From assembly GCF_029784155.1 (NCBI RefSeq), contig NC_073693.1, forward strand, positions 285,110,875-285,174,874: a DNA stretch of 64,000 nt. Reading direction: 5' to 3'. The notes under the pieces were generated by a model. That model saw nothing but the letters and a program-made list of their open reading frames with translations. It made no database searches and had not been told where the DNA came from. Below are positions 1 to 12,485 of this stretch, piece by piece. Numbering within the stretch: the stretch's first letter is position 1; the number at the start of each line of letters is the position of its first letter. The stretch comes from Uranotaenia lowii. Lineage: Eukaryota > Arthropoda > Insecta > Diptera > Culicidae. A program made the translations under genes and the position numbers.

Positions 1-537
1 TAGTCGTTCAGCTTCGACATCATGTATCCCCTTACGAAACAATCCAGTGGATTCAGATTCGGAGACGACGGAGGCCATTCATTCTTTGAAATTTAATCGG
101 TCAAGTTTTTCTCACACCACGCCTGAACAACCTTTGCGGTGAGGGATGCTGCGCCATCTGTCAGGAAGCAAGACTGACGTCTTATTTTGGAACCGGAAAA
201 CGTTCAGCTTGTCCGCAGGAGCTTGCTGGAGGCTCACACTCCAAACTCGATCATTTTGGCGATTGACTGTTTGCTCCAAAACGAACAGCTTCTCGTCCGA
301 AAAAAGAGCTCGGCATCTGCGCGCCAAACCGAGCAGCGAAAACAGCTGCCCTCTGCCCCCCATGCTCTCTGCCATGGTTCACAACTCAATGTAAACTAAC
401 TGCACAGAAACGAAACTCTGCCACTTTGGGCAGCAAGGTTAGCCCTTTCATTTGAAATATAGAAGGCACCAGAGAGATGCAACGTGTAGGCTACAGGCGA
501 CCCCAAAAAAGTGTGACCGGACTTTTTTGTCACCCTG
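1..537 (-). mobile_element. Tc1/mariner-type element, C-terminal half only in window
   Basis: Minus-strand reading gives transposase motifs of the Tc1/mariner superfamily: FSDEKLFVLEQTVNRQNDRV near 300, a QDGAASH-like catalytic stretch near 150 (frame-shifted relative to the first), and WPPSSPNLNPLDCF near 40-70. The reading frame has at least one frameshift and one stop, so it is a dead copy. The terminal repeat on the right ends CACCCTG at 537 and is followed by TA (538-539), the expected Tc1/mariner target dinucleotide. The other end lies beyond base 1. What is seen: motifs and TIR. Inferred: subfamily (DD37D-like). Confidence 0.7.
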
Positions 538-654
538 TAGATACGAAGTTACGGTCTTCGACGAAGTTGTTTATCGTAAAATTTCCCTTGAAGAATTTAT
601 AACTCTTAGAGGTTAAGTAAATGAATTTACATGTTCTTTAACCCTTTAATGCAT

Positions 655-2931
655 AGTGTTGTTTTAAAACAACACTAATAAAAACTCAAATATCTCTGAA
701 AATATTGAAAATTTTCATATCATTTATTCTTAAAAGTTATTTCTGAGATTAAAACACGCTTAGCTGAGGTACTGGCAGCACTTATTTGTTGTTTACATCA
801 GAGAAATTTCACTTTACTTGCCGAAAAATTGAGCTCCGTAGTAAACATTTTTTTCCCGCTCGTAAAGTGCAACGTATTTGTTCAATTCACCAGGTAAGAA
901 TTGCAAAAAATATATTAAATTGTTTGTTTTAATATCAAAAAAGTGTTTTGGTAGATGATTTGAACGAAAAACTCCCTATGTCGATTTTATAAGCAGAAAT
1001 CATGATGTTGTTTTAAAACAACATTATGCATTCCATTGAGATTCATTGACAAATGTCTAAAATGTGTCCTATATGCTTTTCTTGTTCTCTATTTAATGGA
1101 TGCGTGATACAGAACTGCAGAAATATTTAGAGAACTTATCAGATTCGGAAGATTGATTCGATGATTCGGACTCTGAACCAGACTATGAGCAACTTCAGGC
1201 ATGTCACGACGCAAATTATTGTTCTGTGGATGATGATACTGAAGAGGACAAGATAGACATACAAGTCATCGATGGACACAAGACATCAGGTAGCTCTAAG
1301 TCAAGTCGGAAGAAACCTTTGGATGTAGAGTGGCTGTAAAAAAAAATCTTATACTCAACCAAAGTGATCTAAAATTTGGCCCTCAAGGTAGTATTCCCGT
1401 TGAATTATTGGGATGTAAAACCCCCTACGAGTTTTTTTCCTATTTTTTTAGACCCGAAATTAAACAAAAAATTGTTGATGAAAGCAATTTGTATGCAATG
1501 CAAAAAAAAAATTGCCAACACATTTTCTATGCACACATCTGAATTAGATAAATTTGTTGGTATTCTCGTTTATAGTTCAGTCATGAATTGCTCAAATGTA
1601 CGTTCTTATTGGAATGCGTCTTTTGGATATGAACCAATAAGGTCAGCCATGTGTTTGAATGATTTTGAACGCATTCGATCAAATCTCCATTTTACGAATA
1701 ATGATGAAATTTTACCTAAAGATCATCCACAATTCGATCGACTAGCCAAAGTTCGACCATTGATTCACCATTTTAACGAACGTTTCGGTCATTTACCTTT
1801 CGAGCAGAAGCTTTCAGTAGATGAGCAAATGTGTGCCACGAAAATGAGCTCATATATGAAGCAATATTTACCAAATAATTTTTACTGGATCTGGGTCAAA
1901 ATCGTCGCCCTTTTTAGAACCAAATTTGGGTGAAGCTGGAAACGCGATTGTGTCGGAATGTTCCAAGAGATATGAACCACAAAATGTATTTCGATAACTA
2001 CAACACGTCTATCCCACTGATTTCATACCTTGCGAAAGAAGGTATTTATTCATTAGGTACAGTGCGCACTAATCGTTTACTAAATTGTCAGCTTATGGAT
2101 AAGCAAAAATTGATGTAAAAGGAGATTCCTAGAGGATATTTCGAAGAAAGAACGTGTAACATTGATGGAATCGATATCAGTGTTGTTGGATGGAAGGACA
2201 ACAAACCGGTCACTTTGCTGTCTTCTTACGTTGGAGCAGAGCCAGTTGGTACTATAAGCTGATTTGATAAGAAACAGCATTTTCGAGTTTCCATTCCTTG
2301 TCCTAAAGCAGTTCAGGAGTACAATCCGCACATGGGCGGTGTAGACCTACTCGACAGTTTGATTGGTAGATACGAAATTTCATTTAAGAGTCGCAAATGG
2401 ACCACTCGACTTTTTTATCATTTTTTGGATATGGCAATCATCAATTCTTGGCTGGTCTACAAGAAAGTTATGTGTCGTGATCCAAAAAATACCAAAATAC
2501 TCATGCTACTGGAATTCAGGTTTGAGTTGGCAGAAGTTTTGTGTAAGATCGGTGAAAACTCTCCAAAAAAAGGACGCCCACGGAAGGATCAACCTCTCAA
2601 ACGAGTACGTCGTGATCCATTCCAATCTGGTCCACCTCAAAACGTAGATTTTGATCAAACTTCTCATTGGCAATTTGGAAAAACAAGCAAGCAAGACGCA
2701 GATATGCCGATTGCAAAGGGTTTACAAAAAGATTTTGCGAGAAATGCCAAGTATCACTTTGCGACACAACCACCAACAACTGTTTTTTTCGTTATCATAA
2801 TCCATAATATAAGTACCATCAAATAAATGTTCAATTTAATAATAAAAAATCAATTTGTTTTATTTTAAATGCATTTTTTGAAAGGAACCATCAATCTCCA
2901 TGGAGTGCACAATGTTGTTTTAAAACAACAT
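655..2931. repeat. three TTAA-centred palindromes of the piggyBac element
   Basis: Perfect palindromes with core GTTGTTTTAAAACAAC occur at 655-676 (22 bp), 1005-1024 (20 bp) and 2912-2931 (20 bp). The first and third sit just inside the two TIRs; the middle one precedes the transposase and is followed by TTATGCATTCC, resembling the terminal repeat. They are likely subterminal transposase-binding or regulatory repeats. Confidence 0.85.
1100..2807 (+). pseudogene. piggyBac transposase remnant
   Basis: An acidic N-terminus (DDSDSEPDYE, after an in-frame TGA at 1154-1156) is followed by a degenerate DDE domain. Recognisable blocks include FGYEPIRSAM and RLAKVRPLIHHFNERF (about 1.62-1.78 kb), DNYNTSIPLI (2.0 kb), and MGGVDLLDSLIGRY then WTTRLFYHFLDMAIINSW (2332-2456), the family signature around the last catalytic Asp. 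The C-terminal cysteine-rich domain (CKGFTKRFCEKCQVSLCD) is visible about 2.71-2.77 kb in another frame. At least three frameshifts, several stops and a central deletion near 1.89 kb show it is not functional. It supplies the family assignment of the surrounding element. Confidence 0.9.
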
Positions 2932-3224
2932 ACTATAAAGATATAAAAAATATTATCATTTTTCATGAAATCGTTTCAAATTATGTTTTTGAATTGAATG
3001 AAGACAATTTGATAAGTCAAAATTTTTTCCCCTTCGCGAAAAAAAAGTCATGCAATAAAGGGTTAACATAGATAATGACATGAACTGTACCAAACCTTCA
3101 TAAAAATTTTCAAAACCAAACCCTCATCCGGTTTCGCTATCATTATCAGTTCTGGGAGTGTTACCCCAGACTAAAATTGCCTAGTAAACCGAGTAGGTAC
3201 ATGAACAAGATTTTAGAACACTTA

Positions 3225-4450
3225 GAGGGCGAACAAGAAATTATTGCGACACATTCAACAGGGCATAACTTTTTTACCATTGGGTAAAAATCAACCAAAT
3301 TTTGCACACTTTCTCATTGATGTGTATTGTTTACATACTGTCAAACTCGAAGTCGTGTCGAAGTCGATTCAACGAAAATGGAGGTGAACCAACGCGATTC
3401 GAGAGACCAAATTCTTTCCAAACACCTAAAATTTCCTGACCTGTCGCACCGGCAGTTGGGAAAAATGTTGAACATTCTCCATTCAACCGTCTCCATAGTG
3501 TTGAAGCGGTTCCAGGAACAGTTGACGTTGGACCGCGGCAAAGGAGATGGAAGAAAACCGGGACCGGAGAACAAAAAGACGGAAGGAAAGGTGAAGCGGA
3601 TGATTAAAGCAAATCCCAACGTCTCAAGCCGTGATTTGGCTAAAAAGATCGGCATGTCGTAGAGCTACGTCCAGAATGCATAGAAGAATGCTGGACTACA
3701 TACATACATACAAGGTACAGAACTCCCCAAACCGCGATAAGCGGCAACAATCGACGGCTAAAACTCGGACACGGAAGCACTACGAGAAGATGCTGACAAA
3801 ATATGGCTGCTGAGTGCTGTGTGATGGACGATGAAGCGTATATAAAAGCCGATTATAAGCAGTTAGAGTTTTTGACCGGCAAGAGCAAGTTCGATGTGGA
3901 CGACAAATTTAAGAAGAAGAAAATGTCGAAGTTCGCCTCCAAATATCTCGTTTGGAAGGCCATCTGCTCTTGCGGACTGAGGAGTGAGCCTTTCGTGACA
4001 AAGCGCCTTTTTCCGTTCTTGCAGCAGCACGACGAAGCTCCGCTATTTTGGCCAGATTTATCCTGGAGTGGTATGAGGCCAATTCTGTCCATTTTGTTCC
4101 AAAGGACATGGACCTGTCAAACCGTACGGAACTGTGCCCGGAAGAACAGTACTGGGCAATAATATAGCGGGAATTTTGGAAGAGCTAGAAGACATTCAAA
4201 GACGAGAAGAACATGTTAAAAAAATGGGAAAAACTGAAAAACTGGTACCGGATGACACTGTAAGGACTTTGATGGAGGACATCGAGCGAAAATGCGTTCA
4301 ATTTTGCACTGAAGGCTCCATCGACTATTTTTTTTATTTTTGAAGTAAATGTATGTATAAAACTACCCTGAAATTTTGGTTTGATTCTAAACATTATACA
4401 AAAAATTGGCATGACATTTTCGGTGTCGCAATAATTTCGTGTTCGCCCTT
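3225..4450 (+). mobile_element. Tc1/mariner (ITmD37E-like) transposon, inactive
   Basis: The left terminal repeat GAGGGCGAACAAGAAATTAT (3225) matches the reverse complement of the right end (AAGGGCGAACACGAAATTAT, ending 4450). Both ends are flanked by TA (3223-3224 and 4451-4452). The 1226-bp size, TA target and transposase motifs fit the ITmD37E branch known from mosquitoes. Confidence 0.92.
3378..4343 (+). pseudogene. ITmD37E-like transposase remnant
   Basis: Starts at ATG 3378 with a helix-turn-helix N-terminus (SHRQLGKMLNILHSTVS; then NPNVSSRDLAKKIGMS) and stops at TAG 3660. After the stop the frame continues through CVMDDEAYIKADYKQLEF (about 3.82-3.87 kb), the first catalytic Asp region, FWPDLSW (second Asp) and, in another frame, HFVPKDMDLSNRTELCPEEQYWAII around 4.09-4.17 kb near the last catalytic acidic residue. 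Several frameshifts and stops make it inactive. Confidence 0.85.
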
Positions 4451-4452
4451 TA

Positions 4453-6380
4453 AATCATTCTTACTTTTATTCAAAACTCAAGCTCACTGTTAGATCCTAT
4501 AGGACTTTTAAAACGATTAACCACAAAATTTTTGGTCGTATAGTAGATTTCCAGCTGTTTTGGGGTCTCTCAATTTGACTTTCCAAAATTTTTCACGATC
4601 ATGTCTAAAAATGTTGGTCAGTCAAATTAATCATTAGACGTTATCTCGAAAACTACTAAACAGATCGCCATAAAAATTTTCACATGTTATTAAGTAGTGT
4701 CACGGTGTCACTGAACATTTTATCAATTTTCATCAATCTGTTCAAAAGTTATTCACAAATGAAAGTGTTACATTTTTTCGAATACAGTCCTTATACTTTT
4801 AGTCTTTGTTCATGTCTGTAATGATTTTAACATAAACACATTAAAATGATTAGAAAAAAAAAATGGTTGGGCCTAACAGAGAACGCAAGAACATCTGGAA
4901 AACAGGAACGAAAGAAATGTAGATCACCAGAGTACCATACGTTTCAAATAGGCATTATCGATGGCAGCATGTTAAGAAAAATGCTTCTTGATAAAGAAAC
5001 CAAGCAAAATGTAAAGTAACTTCACCAATCACAGGAATATTCTTCAGCGGCTGGAAATGATTTAATCTCAAAATTGATTTGATCAGAAATCTAAGAATCC
5101 AAGAATTTTATCTGAAGAACTTTATGTAATAAATAACATAACTTTTACTTTGTAAACTGTTTTTAATTTCAGTAATCATTTCTGATCATCGACAAAGGAA
5201 AAGCGCCTTTTCTCGTTACAAATTTTCGAAAAAAAAAATTATGCCTTAAAAACTTTTGGTAAGAATACAGGGAAATGGAAAAGCATAAATCGTCAATAAC
5301 ACCCATTTTCCCATTTTGTACCTAAAGAACGTATCTTATGAAATTGTGCATGATTACTTCGAATGCTATAAGTGTTGTGGAGTTTTTTTTTTTCAGAGAA
5401 TACGGAGAAGACGGAATCAGAATTGAAATTAAATCGAAATTTATAGACTGTTAAAAATTAGAATAATTAAGAATAAGATTTCAGAACAATTAGGATTCAA
5501 CTTTCTCGTTTGAATCAGAATCATTCTCAGAGATGACACTCAAGAATGTTTAGAGCTTGATTGCTTGAGCCTGAATGGATTATCTTGTATCACTGTGACA
5601 CATCTAAAGGAAATTTGAACGACGGTACCTACATACAAAAAAACTTCCAATTCATCGTGTTGGATCGATTTTTCATTTCAGCACCTCGACCGGTAACCCT
5701 TTTTTTCGTTATTTATCAGATTACCTATTCGTACCCAGGGAATTTATCACCAGGGAAAAAAATCATAAAATCACCTCAGAAGCGCATGCATGCATCAGTG
5801 ACCAGGGAGAAGGAAGGGGGATTGATGATGATGACGATCTGGGTTGCAGCCAGTAGAAGCACCCAGTAGTGACTGCCAGGGGGGATGAACCATATTAGAT
5901 GTGGGAGGTACAGCCAACAAATGGTCCGGTTTCTCATGGCGTACCATGCGTCCCCATCACGTTTCCCGATTGATATCGATTATGATGAAATTCTACTTCG
6001 ATTTTGATGTAATGAATTCTACTGCGATATCACTCTCGTGACTTGAAGGATCTGAACATTGTTGGAAGCAATGTTTGAGGAGATGTAAAAATCCGCTTTT
6101 GCAACATGGCCGGCCTGAAGAGATCACATCCGGTGAAGATAATTTCACCATCTTGTGAGAGAGGCTTTGGCCTTGAGTAGAACTATCAGTATGCAAAGGA
6201 ATGCTTTTTTTTCCTTTAACAACTAACAGAAACGTGAGTATATACTATTTTCAACCTGCCCGGGAGAAGAAAAAGGGAAAATCAATTTGCAATCAATCCA
6301 CATGGCAGACATGTTCGAATCTGCTCATCCCTGGTAACAAACGTTTAGCATTACTTTTCTAAGTTTTTCGCACGTAGACG
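4453..6380. other. AT-rich intergenic stretch, no gene recognised
   Basis: No open frame with recognisable motifs, no terminal repeats and no RNA gene were seen here. Short frames (for example 5561-5869) show no family signature and no coding-like composition. Confidence 0.6.
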
Positions 6381-8356
6381 CCAAACTACAGTGCTATTTT
6401 GGCTCACCGACAAGCCGAACGAGACGGGACGAAGATTTAAATTTAGAAAAGCACATTTTCACTTGACTCATCGATCCACATGGTTTGCCGACTTTTGCCT
6501 GCATGAGTGATGAGAAAATCCCGAAAAGATAAGCCGGTTTGAAGGGAAAGTGAAAATTCGCCTCTTCTAAACACTTACGTTTTTCCGTTTCCTGTTTGGC
6601 GAGAAAATGCCGGTTTTTAATCACTAGATAGCCGAATTATTCGCAAGGATGGAAAAAATGTTCCGGCTCCTAACAAATGGCTGCCGTTTAGCCTACACTT
6701 TTTCACACTCACACTTGGAGCCTTGCTCACCGAGCCTGGAGAAACTGCCTTTGCACGTCCGTTCGAGCCGAGAAGACCCTTGGAATGATGGCGAAACGAC
6801 CCCGAAGCTTTGGAACGGCAACGAATTCGATGCTGTACCCTGTGCAGTTCACCAGCACCGGGTGGCTCTCTTACTGCTTTCAGAACTTCACCACTTCCAC
6901 CAAACCACCAGACCCCAGCAGGCAGATTCACTTGCAACTTTGTCGGGAAAAAGCCCTCCCCCCCGGGTTGGATATTCACAGTCTGTGCACGTGAAAATTT
7001 GTGGAAAAAATCACTACCACCCACAATCTTCTGCGAATAAAACGGCAAACGATCGGCCGGCACCAGCTAACAGATTACACACTTTGGACTTCACTTCAAA
7101 CCCGTTCTTGGTTCCAAAAATCTAGCGACCACGACCAACCGGTCACCGGTTTATCCAGAAGTTTCCACAAATTTTCAGGAGCTCAAGGAAAAACGTACCA
7201 CTTACCACGAGCACAAAGGAATGAAAGGCCGAGTTTAGCGTGATTTCGCACATGCGCGACGATTTTCCACCCAACGGGGCGATCTCGCTCGACTCTCGTC
7301 TGCCATCCGCCGGCAGCAGTAACAGCAGGAGGCCAACCATGCCGGAGGAAGGAACGGGTTGAGCCGGGAAGGTTATCCTCATCGGGCGGCGGCGAAAAAA
7401 CGGCAGCGCCAGATGATACGAATCTCTCACCAGATGGGTCGTTTCGCGATGAAACTTCACTAGAAACAGTGGCATTATTTGAATTCAAAGCTCATTGCTA
7501 CTGATATCGTTTCTTTTTTGCAGATTCTGGCCATCAATTGGATTTTGTTAGGACTCGATAACCCGATCAATGTATATCCTCTGATGTGAGTATCAGAAGT
7601 TAGGATATAGGGATAAGGCTGACAACCTTCCAAGCAGATTTTTTTACAAACACCGGGTAAATCGAACTGGAATTTTGTGCAACGATCGTTAGCATGCGGT
7701 ATTCTGCTCCCATGCAAAAAAAAAAAAAACAATTTCATGACGATCAACATCTTTTATATTTTAGAAGAGTGCTTCCCATGACTCGAACGAACGAAAATTA
7801 CAAAATCATACAGCAAAATAGGGAACCTCATGACCAGTTCATACAGCGACTCAGAGACCAGGGAAATCTTTTTAACTAAGGTAAGGCCATGGATATATGT
7901 ATAGCCAACGATACGGGATTGGGCACAGTATACTTCTGTAAATAAATACAGATATCATCTTTAAACAACAAACGGAGAAGGGGCGGGGAAGGCGATTGGA
8001 AGCCATACAATCAGGACAGGACACATTCCAGTGTCTCCCGATGCCGGGCTTTAATCATCATTAAGGTATTTTTTTTTAAATAAATTTCCCCGTATGCCGA
8101 ATACAAACTAAGAATAAAAATTAAACGAATCAAAAGAGTTTTGAAAGCACAATGATGCCAAATTCACCGACACCAAAAAGTGGCATCTCTGTGCTCTCAA
8201 AAGTTGTTTTTTAATAGTGGCCAAACGAGGTATCATTAAGGTTTCAGTGAAACCTGCATAACTGAGATATTAAAATATGGAAATGGAGACCCAAATTTTA
8301 GCATTGTACCACCTTTATTCGGGTATAGTGATACCACGTTTTACTTTCAAGGCATC
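6381..8356. other. intergenic, moderately GC-rich at 6.6-7.5 kb; possible minus-strand exon
   Basis: The 6.6-7.5 kb part is richer in GC than its surroundings. On the minus strand a frame from ATG 7381 to a good donor (CGTG|GTAAGTGG, exon end about 7210) would encode a hydrophobic leader (MVGLLLLLLPADGRR) resembling a signal peptide; this may be a first coding exon of an unidentified gene. No downstream exon was identified, so the call is weak. The rest (7.5-8.35 kb) shows no gene. Confidence 0.25.
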
Positions 8357-11300
8357 ATTTGATTTGATTTGATTTGATTTATTATTACATCATCTGACAA
8401 CTTATGGTCTCCATGACAATTATTAATACTACTATTTAACTAACCTAAGTCTATACAATGCAAATAAACTAGACATGACACATAAATTTAAAAGCCTATA
8501 ATGAACGATTTAAAAACAGGTTGATACTACTCTGCAGTTCGGAAGATTTTCTGATTTTGTGTTTGAAGGTTTCAGTGGGCATCTGGAAGTCGTAGAGAGG
8601 GTAGAACCAATTAAATAGTTTGGACATAATTCTAATTGGTTCGTTCTGCCCGTAGCACGTTCTGCGAAAGTCGATGCGAAGGAACTCATGTTCTCGAAGT
8701 ATACGCGGCCTGACGTTGAAGTTCACATGGGATAGAAGACGTGGGGCATCAGATTCACCGTCGATTAATTTCTTCATGAAAACAGCGCGGGCGATAAAGC
8801 GTCTCTCAAGAAGTGTGTTTATATCCAGCAATTGGCAGCGATGTTTGTAATCGGTGAGCTCCTGGTAATTCCTCCAAGGGAGGCGACGAAGGGCAAACTT
8901 TACAAAGCGTGCCTGTACAGCTTCAATCCTGTTTGACCAATAAACTGCGTGGGGGCACCAGATAACGGAAGCGGTTTCAAGGATCGACCGAACCAGCGAA
9001 AAGTAAAGAGCTCGTATACAATATGGATCCCGGAATTCTTTGGCGGTTCTCATGATAAACCCAAGGTTTCGATTTGCTTTGGCTAGAATGTAGCAGTAGT
9101 GGTCTCTGAAGGTCAGTTTCTCGTCGAGTAGAACACCGAGATCCTTGATGACTGAGACTCGCAACAGCGGAGTGTCAGACATTTGATAGTTACATCTAGT
9201 CGGAGAGGATTTTCTGCCGAACGAAATTACCGCGCATTTGGGAATACTTATGGTCATATGATTCAGACTACACCAGTCTGCAAATTGGTCAACATAACGT
9301 TGGAGGGTTAGGCAGTCGTTTTCATGATTAATTTTTGCAAACAGCTTTAGATCATCGGCGTAGACAATTCTGCAATCCTCGGGAAGAACCGCTAGAACAT
9401 CGTTGAAGAACAGAGAGAACAATAAGGGGCCAAGGTTACTACCTTGAGGGACCCCCGATGGACTATTGAACTCCATTGATTCACAGGAGCCCAGTTGAAC
9501 TGACATCCGCCTGTTTGACAGGTATGAACCAAACCAGGAAACAAGTGTCGAGCACACACCCAGGTGTTTCAGCTTTGCAAGGAGAAGTCGATGATTTACA
9601 CGATCGAATGCAGCTTTCAGATCAGTATATATGGCATCAATCTGAAAGCCATCCTCAATGGCTTTGATGCAATAGGAGGTGAATTGTGTCAGATTAGTGT
9701 TGATTGATCTTCCCGGAAAGAAGCCGTGTTGATCTACTGATAGGTATGATTTAGCTTTAATCAGGAGGCTCTTTGAAATAAGTATTTCAGTCAGCTTTGA
9801 TCCTACGCACAGGGACGTCACACCACGATAGTTTTGAATATCTTGTTTGTTTCCTTCTTTAAAAGCAGGGAACATCACCGACTTCTTCCAACTTGTTGGG
9901 AAGGTACCAGACGATAGCGAACGATTAATAATCGTAGTCAAGGGTTTACAAAGATTCTCAGCACATTTTACGAAAACAATCGGGGCAATTCCATCAGGAC
10001 CCGGTGAAGCTGATGGTTTGAGCTTATTGATGGCGTGTTTGATTTCTGTTGGTAGATTGGTACATTTACATTCATCGCGTCTTCCACAACGTGCGATAAG
10101 GCTCGGGTGATTTCGGCTGGCTCAATATTTTCCGTCGTGAAAACACTTGCAAAGTGTTTCGCAAACAACTCACATTGTCCTGTGATCGAGTCACAAACTT
10201 CGTTCTCGAGAAACATTTTCAAGGGGAGTCCTTTTTCCTTCCGTTTGTCGTTGATAAATGACCAAAACCTACGAGGATTTTGCTTCAGATTCATTTGAGT
10301 CTGGTTTAAGTAGCGAGTGTATAGTGCACGGTTGTAACGTCGGTAAGCATTGCTGGCGGATGTGAAAGCTGACTTAAGTGTTGGATTCCGGTGATAGCTC
10401 CAGGATTTCAAGGCAGATGCTCTCATACGTTTAAGGCGTCGTAACTGAGGATTTGACCATGGCGGTTTTGGCACAGGACTCTTCAGAGGTACGGTTTGCT
10501 GAAGAAAGCTGTTAACAGTGGACGAAAAATGTGCTACTGCATCGTCTATAGATCCCGCCTCAGCGAGATCTGACCAATCGACTGAACGCAGTAACTCGTT
10601 GAGTAACGTGAAGTTGGCTTTCCTGAAATTCAGTGACGGTGCTTCTATCGGTTCACAGAAAGATTGAAAGCATCTAATCTCAACGGACGTCACCAAGGGT
10701 GGGTGGTGTTTGTCGATTGGGACTAGTCCTTCGGCTGCGGTTGTGGTTATAAAGTTTTTGACTTTGTGGCGATCAACGAGAACGAGGTCCAATGTGCGTT
10801 TGTTTTCGTTTGAAACGCTGTTAATTTGAACGAGGTTGAGAGTGGACATTCGATCAATCAAAACAGTACTCGACGATGAAAACTTAGAAGTTGTCGGGTC
10901 AGGGTAGCAAGATCCGTCGTCATGCCTTTTCCAATTCAGTTGGGGTTGGTTATAGTCTCCAAAGATTATAAGCTCATCATGACATTGCATTTGTTCAATT
11001 ATAGCACTGAAAGCATCTAGATTTCTGCCAATAACAGATTCGGAAGTCGATATATCAGGGCTGAGATAGACGGCACCGATGTAAAGGGAGTGTTGTGAAA
11101 AAGCTATTTTTACACAAATATGCTCCAGATCATTATGTGTCAGAGGAATAGATTCCGAGCTTAATCTATTGGCAATGGCTATAAGCACACCACCGCCAGA
11201 TTTTTTACCACTCGTTAGCGGGTCTCTATCTTTACGATATACGGAGTAATGTTGTCCGAAGAGCTGCAGTGAGTTGATTTCTTCGTTAAGCCACGTCTCC

Positions 11301-11655
11301 GTGAGAACGATGACGTCATGGAAGTCGGTGTGAAGAGCAGTGAAGAAGTCGTCTATTTTGGTTCGTAAGCCTCGCACATTTTGGTAAAAAACGTTCAGCT
11401 GAGTGGGTTCATTTTCGACCTGGGTGTGTGCTGCGACATCATTGGGTTGTTGAACAGCTGATCGGGTCTGACTCGGTGTGAGGTGCAAATCATGTGGTTG
11501 TGTTGTCTGGAATTTTGGCTCATTTACTAGGTGTGGAATATCTGAGGAGGCTTCGGTAGAACATATACTAAGGCTTTTACCTGACAGAGCAAAATAAGGT
11601 AAAATTTTGTCATAAAAGTCTACTTCGGTCGTTGAGAAACTTAAGGATAACTTAA
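8357..11655 (-). mobile_element. Jockey/CR1-like non-LTR retrotransposon (LINE), 5'-truncated
   Basis: Read on the minus strand, the element runs from 11655 to a 3' tail made of repeated CAAAT units (plus strand 8357-8381), as expected for a LINE copied from its RNA 3' end. It encodes an APE-type endonuclease followed by reverse transcriptase. The 5' end abuts an oppositely oriented RTE fragment at 11656. The clade is inferred from motif style and was not tested by phylogeny. Confidence 0.9.
8496..11655 (-). pseudogene. LINE ORF2: endonuclease-reverse transcriptase with one frameshift
   Basis: The endonuclease domain begins near 11402 (LNVFYQNVRGLRTK), with VIVLTETWL, LIIFGDYNQPQLNW and a closing KHHPPLVTSVEI near 10.7 kb. 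The reverse transcriptase shows SPGPDGIAP (near 10.0 kb), AIYTDLKAAFDRVNH, SGVPQGSNLGPLLFSLF and the catalytic YADD (near 9.35 kb), then a long C-terminal region ending at TAG/TAA-bounded stop 8496. The frame used upstream of about 10050 changes between NVNVP and LPTEIKHAINKL, so one small indel separates two otherwise open frames. No other break was seen in about 3.1 kb, so the copy is young. It would copy its own RNA at a nicked genomic target. Confidence 0.88.
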
Positions 11656-12485
11656 GGTGCAACTGAACGACCTTGACCTGGCAGACGATATTGTTTTGCT
11701 CGCCCAAACACAACAAGACATGCAGAGCAAACTCGACGACCTCACCGAAAGCTCCAAGGCAGCAGGTCTCAAAATCAATGTCGGACACACCAAGTCGATG
11801 GAAATCAACACACAAAATCGTTCCAATTTCTTGGTAGCTGAGCAACAGGTTGAGAAAGTCGAGTGCTTCTAGTATCTTGGTAGCCAGATTACGCCTGATG
11901 GTGGTATCAAGAAGGACATCGAAACCCGGATCAGAAAAGCACGATTTGCGTTTGCCAGTCTCCGAAAGATCTGGCACTCATGCCAGATCTCTCTACGAAC
12001 TAAGATCCGAATCTTCAACTCAAACGTCAAATCCGTATTGTTGTACGGGTGTGAAACTTGGTGCACATATGCGGTGACGACGCGAAAACTGCAAATTTTT
12101 GTGAATCGCTGCCTGCGGAACATCATCCGCGCTTGATGGCCTGCCAATTGGATCTCAAACATGGAACTTCATCGCCGGTGTCATCAAAAAGCGCTAGAAA
12201 TCGAGATTCGGGAACGTAAGTGGAGATGGATTGGACACACGCTGCGAAGAGATGAAAACGAGATTTGCAGAGAGGTGCTTGACTGGAATCCAGATGGGCA
12301 TCGAAGAAGAGGCAGGTCCAGAAGCTCGTGGCGGCGTAGTCTAGCCACTGAAATCCGCACAGTTGACGAGAACCTTGGCTGGTAGCAAGTGAAGACGCTG
12401 GCTCTGGATTGCCAGCAGTGGAGATCTTTTATCTCAGCCCAATACATCAGTTAATCGGCGCCGGACCCTTAGGTAGGTAGGTGGG
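11656..12485 (+). mobile_element. RTE-like LINE fragment, C-terminal part of reverse transcriptase
   Basis: Frame fragments read LADDIVLLAQTQQDMQSKL (palm ADD motif), then GLKINVGHTKS, YLGSQITPDGG, SVLLYGCETW and WRWIGHTLRRD...NGDGHRRRGR-type residues, the usual C-terminal order of insect RTE-like elements. It has several stops (near 11870, 12135, 12383). It ends in short AGGT repeats (12469-12480), a likely 3' tail. It lies head-on against the LINE ending at 11655. Confidence 0.8.

Larger units (their letters stand above)
642..3062 (+). mobile_element. piggyBac-superfamily transposon, inactive
   Basis: Both ends abut TTAA (638-641 and 3063-3066), the piggyBac target duplication. Terminal inverted repeats begin CCCTTTAATGCAT on the left and CCCTTTATTGCAT on the right (reverse complement). 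The transposase remnant inside runs in the plus direction. Length of 2.4 kb is normal for piggyBac, but the coding region is broken. Three near-identical palindromes sit inside both ends and in the leader (listed separately). Confidence 0.93.

Noticed and set aside
6617..7243. Overlapping frames of 70-158 codons on both strands
   Set aside because: GC-richer composition lowers stop frequency; no family motif in any frame. Only the weak minus-strand exon candidate at 7210-7381 was kept, at low confidence.
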